Assembly: GCA_963696655.1 (NCBI GenBank)
Contig: CAVOLB010000047.1
Span: forward strand, 1 to 17,161
DNA length: 17,161 nucleotides
Reading direction: 5' to 3'
Source: Hypericibacter sp963696655
GTDB taxonomy: Bacteria; Pseudomonadota; Alphaproteobacteria; Dongiales; Dongiaceae
In this document: positions 6,782 through 14,820 of the stretch, piece after piece
Layout: every line of letters starts with the position of its first letter
How positions within the stretch are numbered: the stretch's first letter is position 1
Program-made: the position numbers and the translations under genes
The notes under the pieces: model-generated
Databases searched by the model: none
Seen by the model: the letters and a program-made list of their open reading frames with translations, nothing else
What the model was told of the DNA's origin: nothing

Positions 6782-7591
6782 TCAGGCAAAACGCCAGAGG
6801 ACGAGCATCATGGCGAGGCCTGCAAGGATCCGATACCAGCCGAAGACGCGGAAAGTATGATTCTGGAGAAAGGCCACGAAGGCGCGCACTACCACCACGG
6901 CGGAAAGGAACGCGACGACGAAGCCTACGGCGATGATCTGGTACTCCTCCACCCCGAGCGCGGCACGGCCCTTGTAGAGGTCCAGGACAGTGGCGCCGAG
7001 CATGGTCGGAATGGCCAGGAAGAAGGAGAACTCGGCGGCGGCGCGGCGGTCGACGCCGAGGCACATGGCTCCGAGGATCGTCGCGCCCGACCGCGAGACG
7101 CCCGGTATCATCGCGATGCACTGGCATAGGCCGATGCCGAGCGAGGTGCCGAGGGGGAGCCGGTCGGCCTCATGATGACGGGACGACAGCGCCATCGCCT
7201 CTATCAGCAGGATCACGCCGCCGCCCACAACAAACGATACCGCGACAACCCAGGGAGAGAACAGCACTTGCTTGATAAAGTCGTGGAAGATGGCCCCGAT
7301 CACCGCCGCCGGCAGGAATGCGATCAGGATCGATAGCGCAAAGCGTCGCTCCTTTGCGCTGCTCGCCAGACCGACGAGCGCGCCCCATAGCTTGTGCCAA
7401 TAGAGAACGACAATCGCAAGAATGGCGCCGAGTTGAATCACGACTTCGAAGATCTTTCCGAGCGGCTCGGGGAACTCCACGAAGTAGCCGGCGAGAATGA
7501 GGTGGCCGGTCGACGAAACCGGCAGGAACTCTGTTACACCCTCGATGAGTCCGAGGAGCGCTGCCTGCGCCAGGAGCTGGAAATCGATCAC
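6782..7591 (-). CDS. uppP: Undecaprenyl-diphosphatase UppP (BacA)
   Basis: This 269-residue polytopic inner-membrane enzyme dephosphorylates undecaprenyl diphosphate to recycle the lipid carrier for peptidoglycan and O-antigen. Both signature regions are present: LIEGVTEFLPVSSTGH (15-30), with Glu17, Glu21, Ser27 and His30 at the same numbers as in E. coli, and PGVSRSGAT (163-171) with Arg167. Hydrophobic segments run through the whole protein. The first codon is GTG (7589-7591), with AGGGGA about nine bases upstream on the minus strand; no ATG is in a better position. E. coli UppP has 273 residues, so the length is normal. The family is also linked to bacitracin resistance. Confidence 0.96.
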   Translation of the reverse strand: MIDFQLLAQAALLGLIEGVTEFLPVSSTGHLILAGYFVEFPEPLGKIFEVVIQLGAILAIVVLYWHKLWGALVGLASSAKERRFALSILIAFLPAAVIGAIFHDFIKQVLFSPWVVAVSFVVGGGVILLIEAMALSSRHHEADRLPLGTSLGIGLCQCIAMIPGVSRSGATILGAMCLGVDRRAAAEFSFFLAIPTMLGATVLDLYKGRAALGVEEYQIIAVGFVVAFLSAVVVVRAFVAFLQNHTFRVFGWYRILAGLAMMLVLWRFA

Positions 7592-7831
7592 GCCTTCTGT
7601 TCCCCTATATTGAGCCTGGCAACCCGCTTGATGGAGAGATGGTCATGGGGTTCGGAGGGCGCCGACGGCAATTGGGCGATCGGGATACGCGGCCATCGGC
7701 ACATATCCATCGTGCGGAATCAAATGAGATTCTCGAGGCCGAACTGTTTCGCTTTTTTCATCCTGCGCGACGAGCTCGGCGAGCGCCTCCCTCCGAACCT
7801 GCAGTTCTGACGGAGGAAGACATGCAAAATA
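7592..7831. other. Intergenic region upstream of uppP and downstream of corA
   Basis: This 240-base gap separates two leftward genes. I see no convincing gene; the rightward open frames crossing it run antisense into uppP or corA. On the minus strand, bases just above 7591 (around AATATAGGGG) are relatively AT-rich and may include the uppP -10 region, but no clear -35 was found. Confidence 0.4.
7790..7816 (-). terminator. Possible hairpin terminator after corA
   Basis: CCTCCG (7790-7795) and CGGAGG (7811-7816) form a 6-bp stem 15 bases beyond the corA stop on the minus strand. An alternative smaller hairpin, GAAC/GTTC (7795-7798/7804-7807), lies inside. There is no T-run after it in the direction of transcription, so termination is uncertain. 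Confidence 0.3.
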
Positions 7832-8830
<999 letters not shown>

Positions 8831-9131
8831 CAGCAGCACCTCGACCCCTCATGCCTCGAGGGGCTTGACCGAATGGGGCGGACCATATCATGGCGGCCGC
8901 GCCGGGAGCCACCGCAGGATGGCGCAAAACCGTCGCTCCGGACATGAAATCCAGACCGGCCGGCAGGGTTCCGCCTCGGACTTCGAAACCTCGTTCGGCG
9001 GCAACCAAATTCAGACCCTCCGGTCGTCGCGTGCGCCGCCAAGCCGGTTTGCCCGGCATCGGCGCCGGGCTAGACTGAGCGGCATTCGCAGTCCCCTTGT
9101 CATCAGACCTCCCCATCAGCCCCTCCCCATC
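8831..9131. promoter_or_regulatory. Divergent intergenic region between corA and the N-formylglutamate amidohydrolase gene
   Basis: About 300 bases without a supportable gene. It must hold the promoters of both divergent genes, but I could not assign convincing boxes. A 7-bp stem, GCCCGGC (9051-9057) with GCCGGGC (9064-9070), lies about 60 bases before the rightward gene. A second small hairpin near corA is listed separately. The rightward gene's frame stays open through this region back to 8787, but those codons have no family-like sequence and overlap corA. Confidence 0.4.
8845..8863 (-). promoter_or_regulatory. Small hairpin overlapping the corA ribosome binding site
   Basis: On the minus strand CCCCTC, a 7-base loop and GAGGGG form a 6-bp stem directly before the corA start region. 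The GAGGGG arm is also the best Shine-Dalgarno match for the GTG start at 8839, so folding could hide it. This could be chance in GC-rich DNA. Confidence 0.3.
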
Positions 9132-9947
9132 ATGACCCTGACGCCGGCCACCCTGCTCGATCCCGACGAACCCGATCCCGTGGCGGTCCATCGGCCCGAC
9201 GGGCGGTCGCCTTACTTCCTCACCTGCGATCACGCAGGGCGCCTCCTGCCGCGCCGCCTCGGCGACCTGGGCATCCCGGCCTTCGAGCTGGAGCGGCATA
9301 TCGGCTGGGATATCGGGGCCGCGGGCGTCACCCGGCAGATGGCGCAGCGGCTCGATGCCATCGCCATCCGGCAGGCCTATTCCCGGCTGGTCTGCGACTG
9401 CAACCGGCCACCCGACGCCCCCGACTTCGTGGCCCGGATCAGCGAGAACACCCATATCCCCGGCAACCGCGATCTGACGCCGGCCGATATCGCGGCCCGG
9501 CGGGAGGAGATCTGGCGGCCCTATCAGGAGGCCATCGCCCGCCTGCTCGATGCCCGCAAGGCCGCGGGCCGGCCGACCCTGCTGGTCGCCATGCACAGCT
9601 TCACGCCGGTCTATAAGGGCCAGTCGCGGCCCTGGCATGTGGGGCTGCTCTACAACCGCGACCGACGCCTCGCGGATGCGATCCGCCCCCTCCTCCAGGC
9701 CGCGCAGGTCCCGGCCGACAGCGGCCATGCGGAGGCGGGCAAGATGCTGGTGGTGGGCGACAACGAGCCCTACCGCCTCACCGACGACACCGACTACACG
9801 GTCCCAGTCCATGGCGAGAAACGCGGCCTCGTCAGCCTCGAGATCGAGGTGCGCCAGGATTTGATCGCGACCCCGCAAGGCCAGGCGGCCTGGGCGGTGC
9901 TGTTCGAGAAGCTCCTGCGGGAGGCGCAGGGGCGGTTCGTGAATTAA
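9132..9947 (+). CDS. N-formylglutamate amidohydrolase family protein
   Basis: This 271-residue protein matches the N-formylglutamate amidohydrolase family (zinc carboxypeptidase-like fold; HutG-type enzymes split N-formyl-L-glutamate to formate and glutamate). Family stretches in order: CDHAGRLLP (32-40), HIGWDIGA (56-63), YSRLVCDCNRP (83-93), AMHSFTPVYKG (153-163), VVGDNEPY (207-214) and HGEKRGLVSLEIEVRQDLI (227-245). His34, Asp60 and His155 are plausible metal or catalytic residues, but I cannot assign them firmly. I chose ATG 9132 because similarity begins soon after it; the ribosome binding site is poor, the upstream bases being pyrimidine-rich. No histidine-utilisation genes are nearby, so substrate and pathway are uncertain; members outside hut operons are common. 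Confidence 0.88.
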   Translation: MTLTPATLLDPDEPDPVAVHRPDGRSPYFLTCDHAGRLLPRRLGDLGIPAFELERHIGWDIGAAGVTRQMAQRLDAIAIRQAYSRLVCDCNRPPDAPDFVARISENTHIPGNRDLTPADIAARREEIWRPYQEAIARLLDARKAAGRPTLLVAMHSFTPVYKGQSRPWHVGLLYNRDRRLADAIRPLLQAAQVPADSGHAEAGKMLVVGDNEPYRLTDDTDYTVPVHGEKRGLVSLEIEVRQDLIATPQGQAAWAVLFEKLLREAQGRFVN

Positions 9948-9973
9948 GTTGTATTGTTATATTTAAATACAAC
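9948..9973. terminator. AT-rich hairpin directly after the amidohydrolase stop codon
   Basis: GTTGTATT (9948-9955) and AATACAAC (9966-9973) pair perfectly over 8 bases with a 10-base loop, starting one base after the stop codon. The surrounding 9945-9990 is strikingly AT-rich for this genome. There is no T-run after it, so it may be a processing or boundary structure instead of a true terminator. Confidence 0.4.
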
Positions 9974-9990
9974 CAATACTCGATAAACTA

Positions 9991-10031
9991 ATCCCCTCCC
10001 CCTTGATGGGGGAGGGTAAGGGAGGGGGTGG
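9991..10031 (+). repeat. GC-rich palindromic repeat, copy 3, plus orientation, left flank of DUF559 gene
   Basis: Begins ATCCCCTCCCCCTTGATGGG, the same as copy 1 at 3958, and keeps the 9-bp stem with the TTGAT loop and G-tract tail (10007-10031) able to form a G-quadruplex. It ends 22 bases before the preferred start codon of the DUF559 gene and is in inverted orientation to the copy at 10395-10433 on the other side. Confidence 0.9.
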
Positions 10032-10053
10032 AGCCACCTCCCCGCCGTCAGCA

Positions 10054-10407
10054 ATGAACAGTGTCACGATGACGGTCCAGTTCGCGCGAGATCTACGCCA
10101 GCAGATGACTGACGCCGAACGGCGTCTCTGGTATCTGTTGCGACGAAAGCAACTCGAAGGGTTCCGGTTTCGCCGTCAGGCGCCTGTCGGGAAATACATC
10201 GCCGATTTCGTTTGCTTCGGAGAACGCCTGATCGTCGAGGTCGATGGCGGATCGCATGTCGATGCGCAGGCTTACGACGAGGCTCGTACCGCCTGGCTCA
10301 AGTCCGAGGGCTTTCGCGTCCTCAGATTCTGGAACAATGACGTGCTGGGAAATCAGGAAGGGGTGTTGCAGACGATTCTCGAGGCGTTGAGCGACCCCCC
10401 TCCCTAA
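10054..10407 (+). CDS. DUF559 (PD-(D/E)XK-like, Vsr-related) endonuclease domain protein
   Basis: This small 117-residue protein is almost entirely a DUF559 domain, the family related to very-short-patch-repair (Vsr) endonucleases. Motifs: ARDLRQQMTDAERRLWYLLR (11-30), FRFRRQAPVGKYIADFVC (37-54) with Asp51, LIVEVDGGSH (59-68) with Glu62 and Asp64 as probable metal-binding residues, and DEARTAWLKSEGFRVLRFWNNDVL (75-98). No biochemical function is established for most members. The frame is open from 10003, but that part is repeat sequence, so I start at ATG 10054; ATG 10069 is possible. The last residues (DPPP) and the stop are encoded inside the right-hand repeat. Base composition looks less GC-rich than its neighbours, which suggests transfer. 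Confidence 0.88.
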   Translation: MNSVTMTVQFARDLRQQMTDAERRLWYLLRRKQLEGFRFRRQAPVGKYIADFVCFGERLIVEVDGGSHVDAQAYDEARTAWLKSEGFRVLRFWNNDVLGNQEGVLQTILEALSDPPP

Positions 10408-10433
10408 CCCTCCCCCACAAGGGGGGAGGGGAT
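10395..10433 (-). repeat. GC-rich palindromic repeat, copy 4, minus orientation, right flank of DUF559 gene
   Basis: On the minus strand this reads ATCCCCTCCCCCCTTGTGGG onward and matches the family with slightly longer C and G runs. It overlaps the final codons and stop (10405-10407) of the DUF559 gene and ends 29 bases from the 3' end of the leftward ureohydrolase gene. It could also serve as a terminator between these convergent genes. Confidence 0.9.
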
Positions 10434-10462
10434 AGTAGTTCGAAGACCTCCTCTTCCGTCCC

Positions 10463-11470
10463 CTACCCCTTCTTCCTCTGATTCACCCCGTCCGCGATCA
10501 GCGCGATCATCTCGAACATCAGCGCCATCGCCGTCATGGCCGTGATGTTGGACGGATTGTCCTTGGTCGGGATCATGCAGACGATGTCGCCGCCGATGAT
10601 GTCGAGGCCGCGCAGGCCGTGGAAGATCTTCTCGGCCTGCCAGGCGCGCAGGCCCCGCTGCATCGGCTCCATGTTGGCGACCGCCGGCGCCTCGGCCGGG
10701 TCGAGCACGTCGAGATCGAAGGTGATGTAGAGCGGCATGTCGCCGACCCGGTCGCGGATGATGCGCACCGTCTCCTCGATGCCGAGCTCGAAGAACTCCT
10801 CGGCCGGGATGAGCTTGTAGCCGAGCTTGCTGGCGGTGATGTCGGCGCGCGGCTTGATCGGGTTGCCGCGCATGCCGAGCTGGACCGAGCGGGTCGGGTC
10901 GACATGCTGCTCGGCCACGGTATAGGCCGCCCAATGCGCCGCCGAACGCACCGAGCCCAGCCAATGCGGGATATGCTCGTAATCGTCGCGATGCGCGTCG
11001 AAATGGAGGAGCGCGCATTTGCGCCCGCCGGTGAGGCGCGCGTCCTTGCCGGCGATCGCCTTCAGGATCGGACCGGTGATGGCATGGTCGCCGCCGATCG
11101 AGACCGGCCGCGTGCCGGTGCGGTCGAGCCGCTTGAAGAAGCCCTCGATGTCCTGGACGCAGATGTCGTTGACCATCGCATGGGGCAGCGGCACGTCGCC
11201 CAGATCGTGGATCCGCGCGACCTCCCAGGGCACGATGCCGAACTTCTGATGGCCGCGGCGATACCAGCCGGAATTGTTGCGCACGGCGCGCGGCGCCAGA
11301 TGCTGGTCGCGCTCGGTCGAGCCGTTGCCCGAGCTGTGCGGCACCCCGACCAGCCCGATATCGCAGTTCGCCGGGTTCTCGTCCCACGGACATTTGAAGA
11401 AGGTCTGAATGCCCCACCAGTACCAGGGCTCCATCTCGGCCTTCTTGCGCTGAAATTCCGCCTCGTCCAT
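10463..11470 (-). CDS. Arginase/agmatinase-family ureohydrolase, substrate uncertain
   Basis: This 335-residue enzyme belongs to the dimanganese (or nickel) ureohydrolase family, which hydrolyses guanidino compounds to urea and an amine. Metal ligands are all present: His129 in GGDH (126-129), Asp158, His160 and Asp162 in DAHRDD (158-163), and Asp252 and Asp254 in FDLDVLDP (251-258). Two features differ from standard agmatinases: Arg161 replaces the usual Thr/Ser-type residue in DAHxD, and the loop after FDLDVLDP reads AEAPAVANMEP where agmatinases have an APGTGTPEPGG-type sequence. The N-terminus also carries an aromatic EPWYWWGIQTFF stretch (14-25). Guanidinobutyrase, guanidinopropionase or guanidine hydrolase activity is therefore as possible as agmatinase. 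The start at 11470 has GAGGGGAG about nine bases upstream. It is divergent from a GMC oxidoreductase gene. Confidence 0.88.
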   Translation of the reverse strand: MDEAEFQRKKAEMEPWYWWGIQTFFKCPWDENPANCDIGLVGVPHSSGNGSTERDQHLAPRAVRNNSGWYRRGHQKFGIVPWEVARIHDLGDVPLPHAMVNDICVQDIEGFFKRLDRTGTRPVSIGGDHAITGPILKAIAGKDARLTGGRKCALLHFDAHRDDYEHIPHWLGSVRSAAHWAAYTVAEQHVDPTRSVQLGMRGNPIKPRADITASKLGYKLIPAEEFFELGIEETVRIIRDRVGDMPLYITFDLDVLDPAEAPAVANMEPMQRGLRAWQAEKIFHGLRGLDIIGGDIVCMIPTKDNPSNITAMTAMALMFEMIALIADGVNQRKKG

Positions 11471-11672
11471 GACGCGTCGCTCCCCTCGGATGTCTTGGCA
11501 ATCTTGGCTTCAGTGGATCGAGGACCGGTCGGGAACGTCAAGGGTGAAGTTCGCCTGCCTCGATGTGTCACGGCCATTGGTCACGCCATGGTCCCGCTCC
11601 CCAGCGCGGGGCGGGCTGTGCCATGCTGACGACCGCGAATTAACCCCGCCGGAACCTCCCGCTCGCGAGCCC
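11471..11672. promoter_or_regulatory. Divergent intergenic region between ureohydrolase and GMC oxidoreductase genes
   Basis: This 202-base interval holds the promoters of two divergent genes. A stable interrupted hairpin is visible at 11593-11615: CCCG and CCCC pair with GGGG and CGGG around an AGCGC loop, with a CT bulge. It lies about 57 bases before the GMC start and would be in its leader if transcription begins upstream. I did not recognise promoter boxes or a known riboswitch. Confidence 0.4.
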
Positions 11673-13292
11673 ATGACCAAATCCAACGCGTACGATTATG
11701 TGATCGTCGGCGCCGGCTCCGCCGGTTGCACGCTCGCCAACCGGCTCTCCGAAGACCAGGGCGTCTCGGTCCTGATTCTCGAGGCGGGTGGCTGGGACCG
11801 CGATCCCTGGATTCATATTCCGCTGGGCTGGGGCAAGATCCTGACGAAGCGGCTGCATGACTGGATGTATTTCTGCGAGCCCGAGCCCAGCGTCGGCGGC
11901 CGGGCCGTCGAATGCGCGCGCGGCAAGGTCGTGGGCGGCTGCTCCTCGACCAACGCCATGGCCTATGTGCGCGGCCACCGTAGCGACTATGACCGCTGGC
12001 GCGCGCAAGGGCTCGAAGGCTGGGGCTTCGACGACGCCCTCCCCTATTTCCGCAAACAGGAACGTTGGGAGGGCGGCGCCAGCCGCTGGCGTGGCGGCGA
12101 CGGGCCGCTCTCGACCCAGACCTGCAAATTCCAGGACCCGCTGCTCGACGCCTTCGCCGCGGCCGGCAAGAGCGCCGGCCATGGCTGGACCGACGACTAT
12201 AACGGCGAGCGTCAGGAAGGCTTCGGCCGGCTGCAGATGACGATCGGCAGGGGCCGTCGCTCCAGCGCCGCCACCGCCTATCTGCGCCCCGCTTTGAAGC
12301 GCGGTCCTCTCGCCATCGAGGTCAAGGCGATGGTCACCCGCATCCTGTTCGAGGGGCATCGCGCGGTCGGAGTCGAATATCTGCAGGATGGCCAGACCCG
12401 GACGGTGCATGCGAACCGGGAGCTCATCCTTTCGGGCGGCGTCATCAACACGCCCCAGACCCTGATGCTCTCGGGCATCGGCGACCCGGAAGAGCTCAGG
12501 AAGCACGACATCCCGGTCAGGCTGGCGCTGCCAGGCGTCGGGCGCAATCTGCAGGACCATGTCTCGGTGATCCTGATGTATCTGCGCAACGCGCCGCCGA
12601 GCCCGTTCCTCAGGGCCATGCGCTATGACCGCATCGGGCGCTCGGTGATCGAGGCCTATTGCTTCGGCACCGGCTTCGCCGCCGACGTGCCCGGCGGCAT
12701 CACCGCCTTCCTCAAGAGCCGCGCCGGCCTGCCCCAGCCGGATATCCAGTTCCTGCTGACGACGGCTTCGCTCGGCGCCTGGCCTTACTTCGAGCCCTTC
12801 AAGAAGCCCTTCCCGGATTCCTTCGCCTGTCGCGTGGTGATGCTGCATCCCGAGGCGCGCGGCGCCGTGACCCTGAAGTCGACCGACCCGAACGCGCATC
12901 CCCGCATCCTGCAGAATTTCCTGTCGACCGACGCCGACTGGAAGGCCCTGCGCGCGGGCGTCCGCATGGCGCGCGAAGTCGCGGCACAGCCCTCGATGCA
13001 GCCCTTCGTCGCGCGCGAGATCGCGCCGGGCCTCGAGAAGACCGCGGATTCCGATATCGACGCCCATATCCGCAAGACCTCGATCACGGTCCATCACCCC
13101 GCCGGCACCTGCAAGATGGGGGTCGATTCCGATCCGATGGCGGTGGTGGATACCAGGCTCAAGCTGCGCGGCATCGAGAGCTTGCGCGTTGTCGATGCCT
13201 CGGTCATGCCCGACCTGCCCACCGGCAACATCAACGCCGCGGTGGTGATGATCGCGGAGAAGGCGGCCGACCTGATCCGCGGCAGGGTCTAG
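11673..13292 (+). CDS. GMC-family FAD-dependent oxidoreductase (choline dehydrogenase-like)
   Basis: This 539-residue flavoprotein belongs to the glucose-methanol-choline family, which oxidises alcohols with FAD. Visible elements: the FAD Rossmann motif VGAGSAG (12-18) with Glu37 closing the second strand (LILEAGG); GMC signature 1 around CARGKVVGGCSSTNAMAYVR (81-100); GMC signature 2 around GGVINTPQTLMLSGIG (about 255-270); and the C-terminal active site HHPAGTCKMG with His475 as likely catalytic base and Asn519 in PTGNINA as the partner. The start at 11673 matches the usual distance to the FAD motif; the frame extends upstream to 11469 without family-like sequence. No betaine aldehyde dehydrogenase or choline transporter gene is adjacent, so choline is not supported as the substrate. 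Confidence 0.93.
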   Translation: MTKSNAYDYVIVGAGSAGCTLANRLSEDQGVSVLILEAGGWDRDPWIHIPLGWGKILTKRLHDWMYFCEPEPSVGGRAVECARGKVVGGCSSTNAMAYVRGHRSDYDRWRAQGLEGWGFDDALPYFRKQERWEGGASRWRGGDGPLSTQTCKFQDPLLDAFAAAGKSAGHGWTDDYNGERQEGFGRLQMTIGRGRRSSAATAYLRPALKRGPLAIEVKAMVTRILFEGHRAVGVEYLQDGQTRTVHANRELILSGGVINTPQTLMLSGIGDPEELRKHDIPVRLALPGVGRNLQDHVSVILMYLRNAPPSPFLRAMRYDRIGRSVIEAYCFGTGFAADVPGGITAFLKSRAGLPQPDIQFLLTTASLGAWPYFEPFKKPFPDSFACRVVMLHPEARGAVTLKSTDPNAHPRILQNFLSTDADWKALRAGVRMAREVAAQPSMQPFVAREIAPGLEKTADSDIDAHIRKTSITVHHPAGTCKMGVDSDPMAVVDTRLKLRGIESLRVVDASVMPDLPTGNINAAVVMIAEKAADLIRGRV

Positions 13293-13326
13293 GGGTTTCT
13301 ACTCAAGGACCTCGCCCCTGGAGACC
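13286..13326 (+). terminator. Possible terminator hairpin at the end of the GMC gene
   Basis: GGTCT plus AGGGG (13286-13295) pair with CCCCT (13315-13319) and AGACC (13322-13326), with a two-base GG bulge and a 19-base loop. The structure begins in the last codons and includes the stop. No T-run follows, so intrinsic termination is only possible. Confidence 0.4.
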
Positions 13327-13653
13327 GTCTACGATTGTCAATCTGCGCCACACCCACCACCCGGCAGCGCATTGATTGCAAGGCGCAAATAACTGAAAAA
13401 CTGCAAAGATTTGGTGGGGACCGGGTGCCGGGCTATTGACGTCCCCGCCCCATAAATGCGCTTAATTGCAGGAAGTTCACTTCGCTTGGATTGTGTGCTG
13501 ATTCTTCGGTGCATGGGGAGGGCGTGACGACGTCGGAGATTCGCCGTTGCGCAACGGCCTCCGGCATTCCGAAAGGGTCTTAGGACCCGCACCACCTCCC
13601 TGTCTCGCCATTCGCAACCGATTTGAAGGCCGAAGGGCCCCGAGACAAAGACC
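13293..13653 (+). promoter_or_regulatory. Leader and likely promoter region of the mla operon
   Basis: These 361 bases hold no supportable gene; minus-strand open frames here run antisense into the permease gene. A relatively AT-rich patch (13380-13470) contains TTGACG (13436-13441) and CTTAAT (13461-13466), a -35/-10-like pair with a longish 19-base spacing. A stem GGTGGGGAC/GTCCCCGCC (13413-13421 with 13441-13449, one wobble) overlaps the TTGACG. Downstream are a 16-bp perfect palindrome at 13543-13558 (GCCGTTGCGCAACGGC) and a small hairpin GGGTC-TTAG-GACCC at 13575-13588. These could be operator or leader structures. Confidence 0.4.
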
Positions 13654-14808
13654 TTGGCAACGGCCGTCATCCCCGACCATATCGCGCCCGGCCTCACCTT
13701 GACGCCGCAGGGCGGAGACACCCTGCTGCTGAGCCTCAGCGGCGACTGGCAGCTGCGCACCGGCCTTCCGACCTCGGCACAGGTCGACCAGCAGCTCGGA
13801 TCCAACCCGGCCGCGAAACGCCTTAAATTCGACGCCGGAAAGCTCGGCCACTGGGACAGCGGGCTCCTGGCCTTCCTGGTGGGCATCCAGGATCTCTGCA
13901 AGACGCGCGGCCTCGCGCTCGATGCCGGCAATCTGCCGGAGGGTGCCGGCCGGCTCCTGAAGCTGGCGGTCGCGGTGCCGGAGCGCCAAGGCGCAAAGCG
14001 CACGGGCAAGCGCGTCGATTTCCTGACCATGGTCGGCAAGGAGACCATCGCTTTAGGGCGATCCGGCGGGGACATGGTGGAGTTCCTCGGCCAGGCCGTG
14101 CAGACCTTCGGCAAGTTCATGATCGGCCGGGCGCGCTACCGGCGTTCCGACCTCATCGACATCATCTATGAATGCGGCGCCGCGGCCCTGCCGATCGTCG
14201 CTCTCATCTCCTTCCTCGTCGGATTGATCCTGGCTTTTGTCGGCGCGATCCAGCTGCAGCAGTTCGGCGCCCAGATCTATGTCGCCGACCTGGTCGGCAT
14301 CGCGATGGCGCGCGAGATGGGCGCGCTCATGACAGCCATCATCATGTCCGGGCGCACCGGCGCCGCCTTCGCGGCCCAGCTCGGCACGATGCAGGTCAAC
14401 GAGGAGATCGACGCGCTCTCGACCTTCGGCCTGTCCTCGATGGAATTCCTGGTGCTGCCCCGGATGATCGCGCTGATCCTCATGATGCCGCTGCTCTGCA
14501 TCTTCGCCGATCTCCTGGGCATCCTGGGCGGCGCCTTCGTCGGCGTCGGCATGCTGCATCTTTCCGTGACTCAGTATCTCAACGAGACGCTGCATGGTGT
14601 CGGCCTGATGGATTTCGCGGTCGGCATCTTCAAGAGCTCGGTGTTCGGCGTGCTGGTCGCCGTGTCGGGATGCCTGCGCGGCATTCAGTGCGGCCGCAGC
14701 GCCTCCGCCGTTGGCCTTGCCGCCACCTCGGCGGTCGTCACCGGCATCGTCTTCATCATCGTGACGGACGGCGTCTTCGCCGTCCTCACCAACGCGCTCG
14801 GCATCTGA
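13654..14808 (+). CDS. mlaE: MlaE-type phospholipid ABC transporter permease with N-terminal STAS domain
   Basis: This 384-residue protein is a MlaE/TGD1-like permease of an MCE transporter that moves phospholipids between inner and outer membrane. Residues 1 to about 115 look like an STAS domain (LGHWDSGLLAFLVGIQDLC, 64-82), the part that is a separate protein, MlaB, in E. coli. The membrane part starts near 175 (AALPIVALISFLVGLILAFVG) and carries the family's cytosolic coupling stretch AREMGALMTAIIMSGRTGAA (219-238) and MQVNEEIDAL. Four to five further hydrophobic segments follow to the C-terminus. The start appears to be TTG at 13654: a stop at 13624 closes the frame upstream and no ATG precedes residue 126. 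Its ribosome binding site is weak (GAGA about eight bases upstream). It is followed 12 bases later by mlaF. Confidence 0.92.
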   Translation: MATAVIPDHIAPGLTLTPQGGDTLLLSLSGDWQLRTGLPTSAQVDQQLGSNPAAKRLKFDAGKLGHWDSGLLAFLVGIQDLCKTRGLALDAGNLPEGAGRLLKLAVAVPERQGAKRTGKRVDFLTMVGKETIALGRSGGDMVEFLGQAVQTFGKFMIGRARYRRSDLIDIIYECGAAALPIVALISFLVGLILAFVGAIQLQQFGAQIYVADLVGIAMAREMGALMTAIIMSGRTGAAFAAQLGTMQVNEEIDALSTFGLSSMEFLVLPRMIALILMMPLLCIFADLLGILGGAFVGVGMLHLSVTQYLNETLHGVGLMDFAVGIFKSSVFGVLVAVSGCLRGIQCGRSASAVGLAATSAVVTGIVFIIVTDGVFAVLTNALGI

Positions 14809-14820
14809 AGGGAGCGCGGC

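Noticed and set aside
7394..7810. Rightward open frame covering the uppP-corA gap
   Set aside because: Half of it is antisense to uppP; the remainder has no family-like sequence or ribosome binding site, so I do not call a gene there.
11640..13097. Leftward open frame of 485 codons opposite the GMC gene
   Set aside because: Antisense to a complete GMC oxidoreductase; no domain-like sequence.
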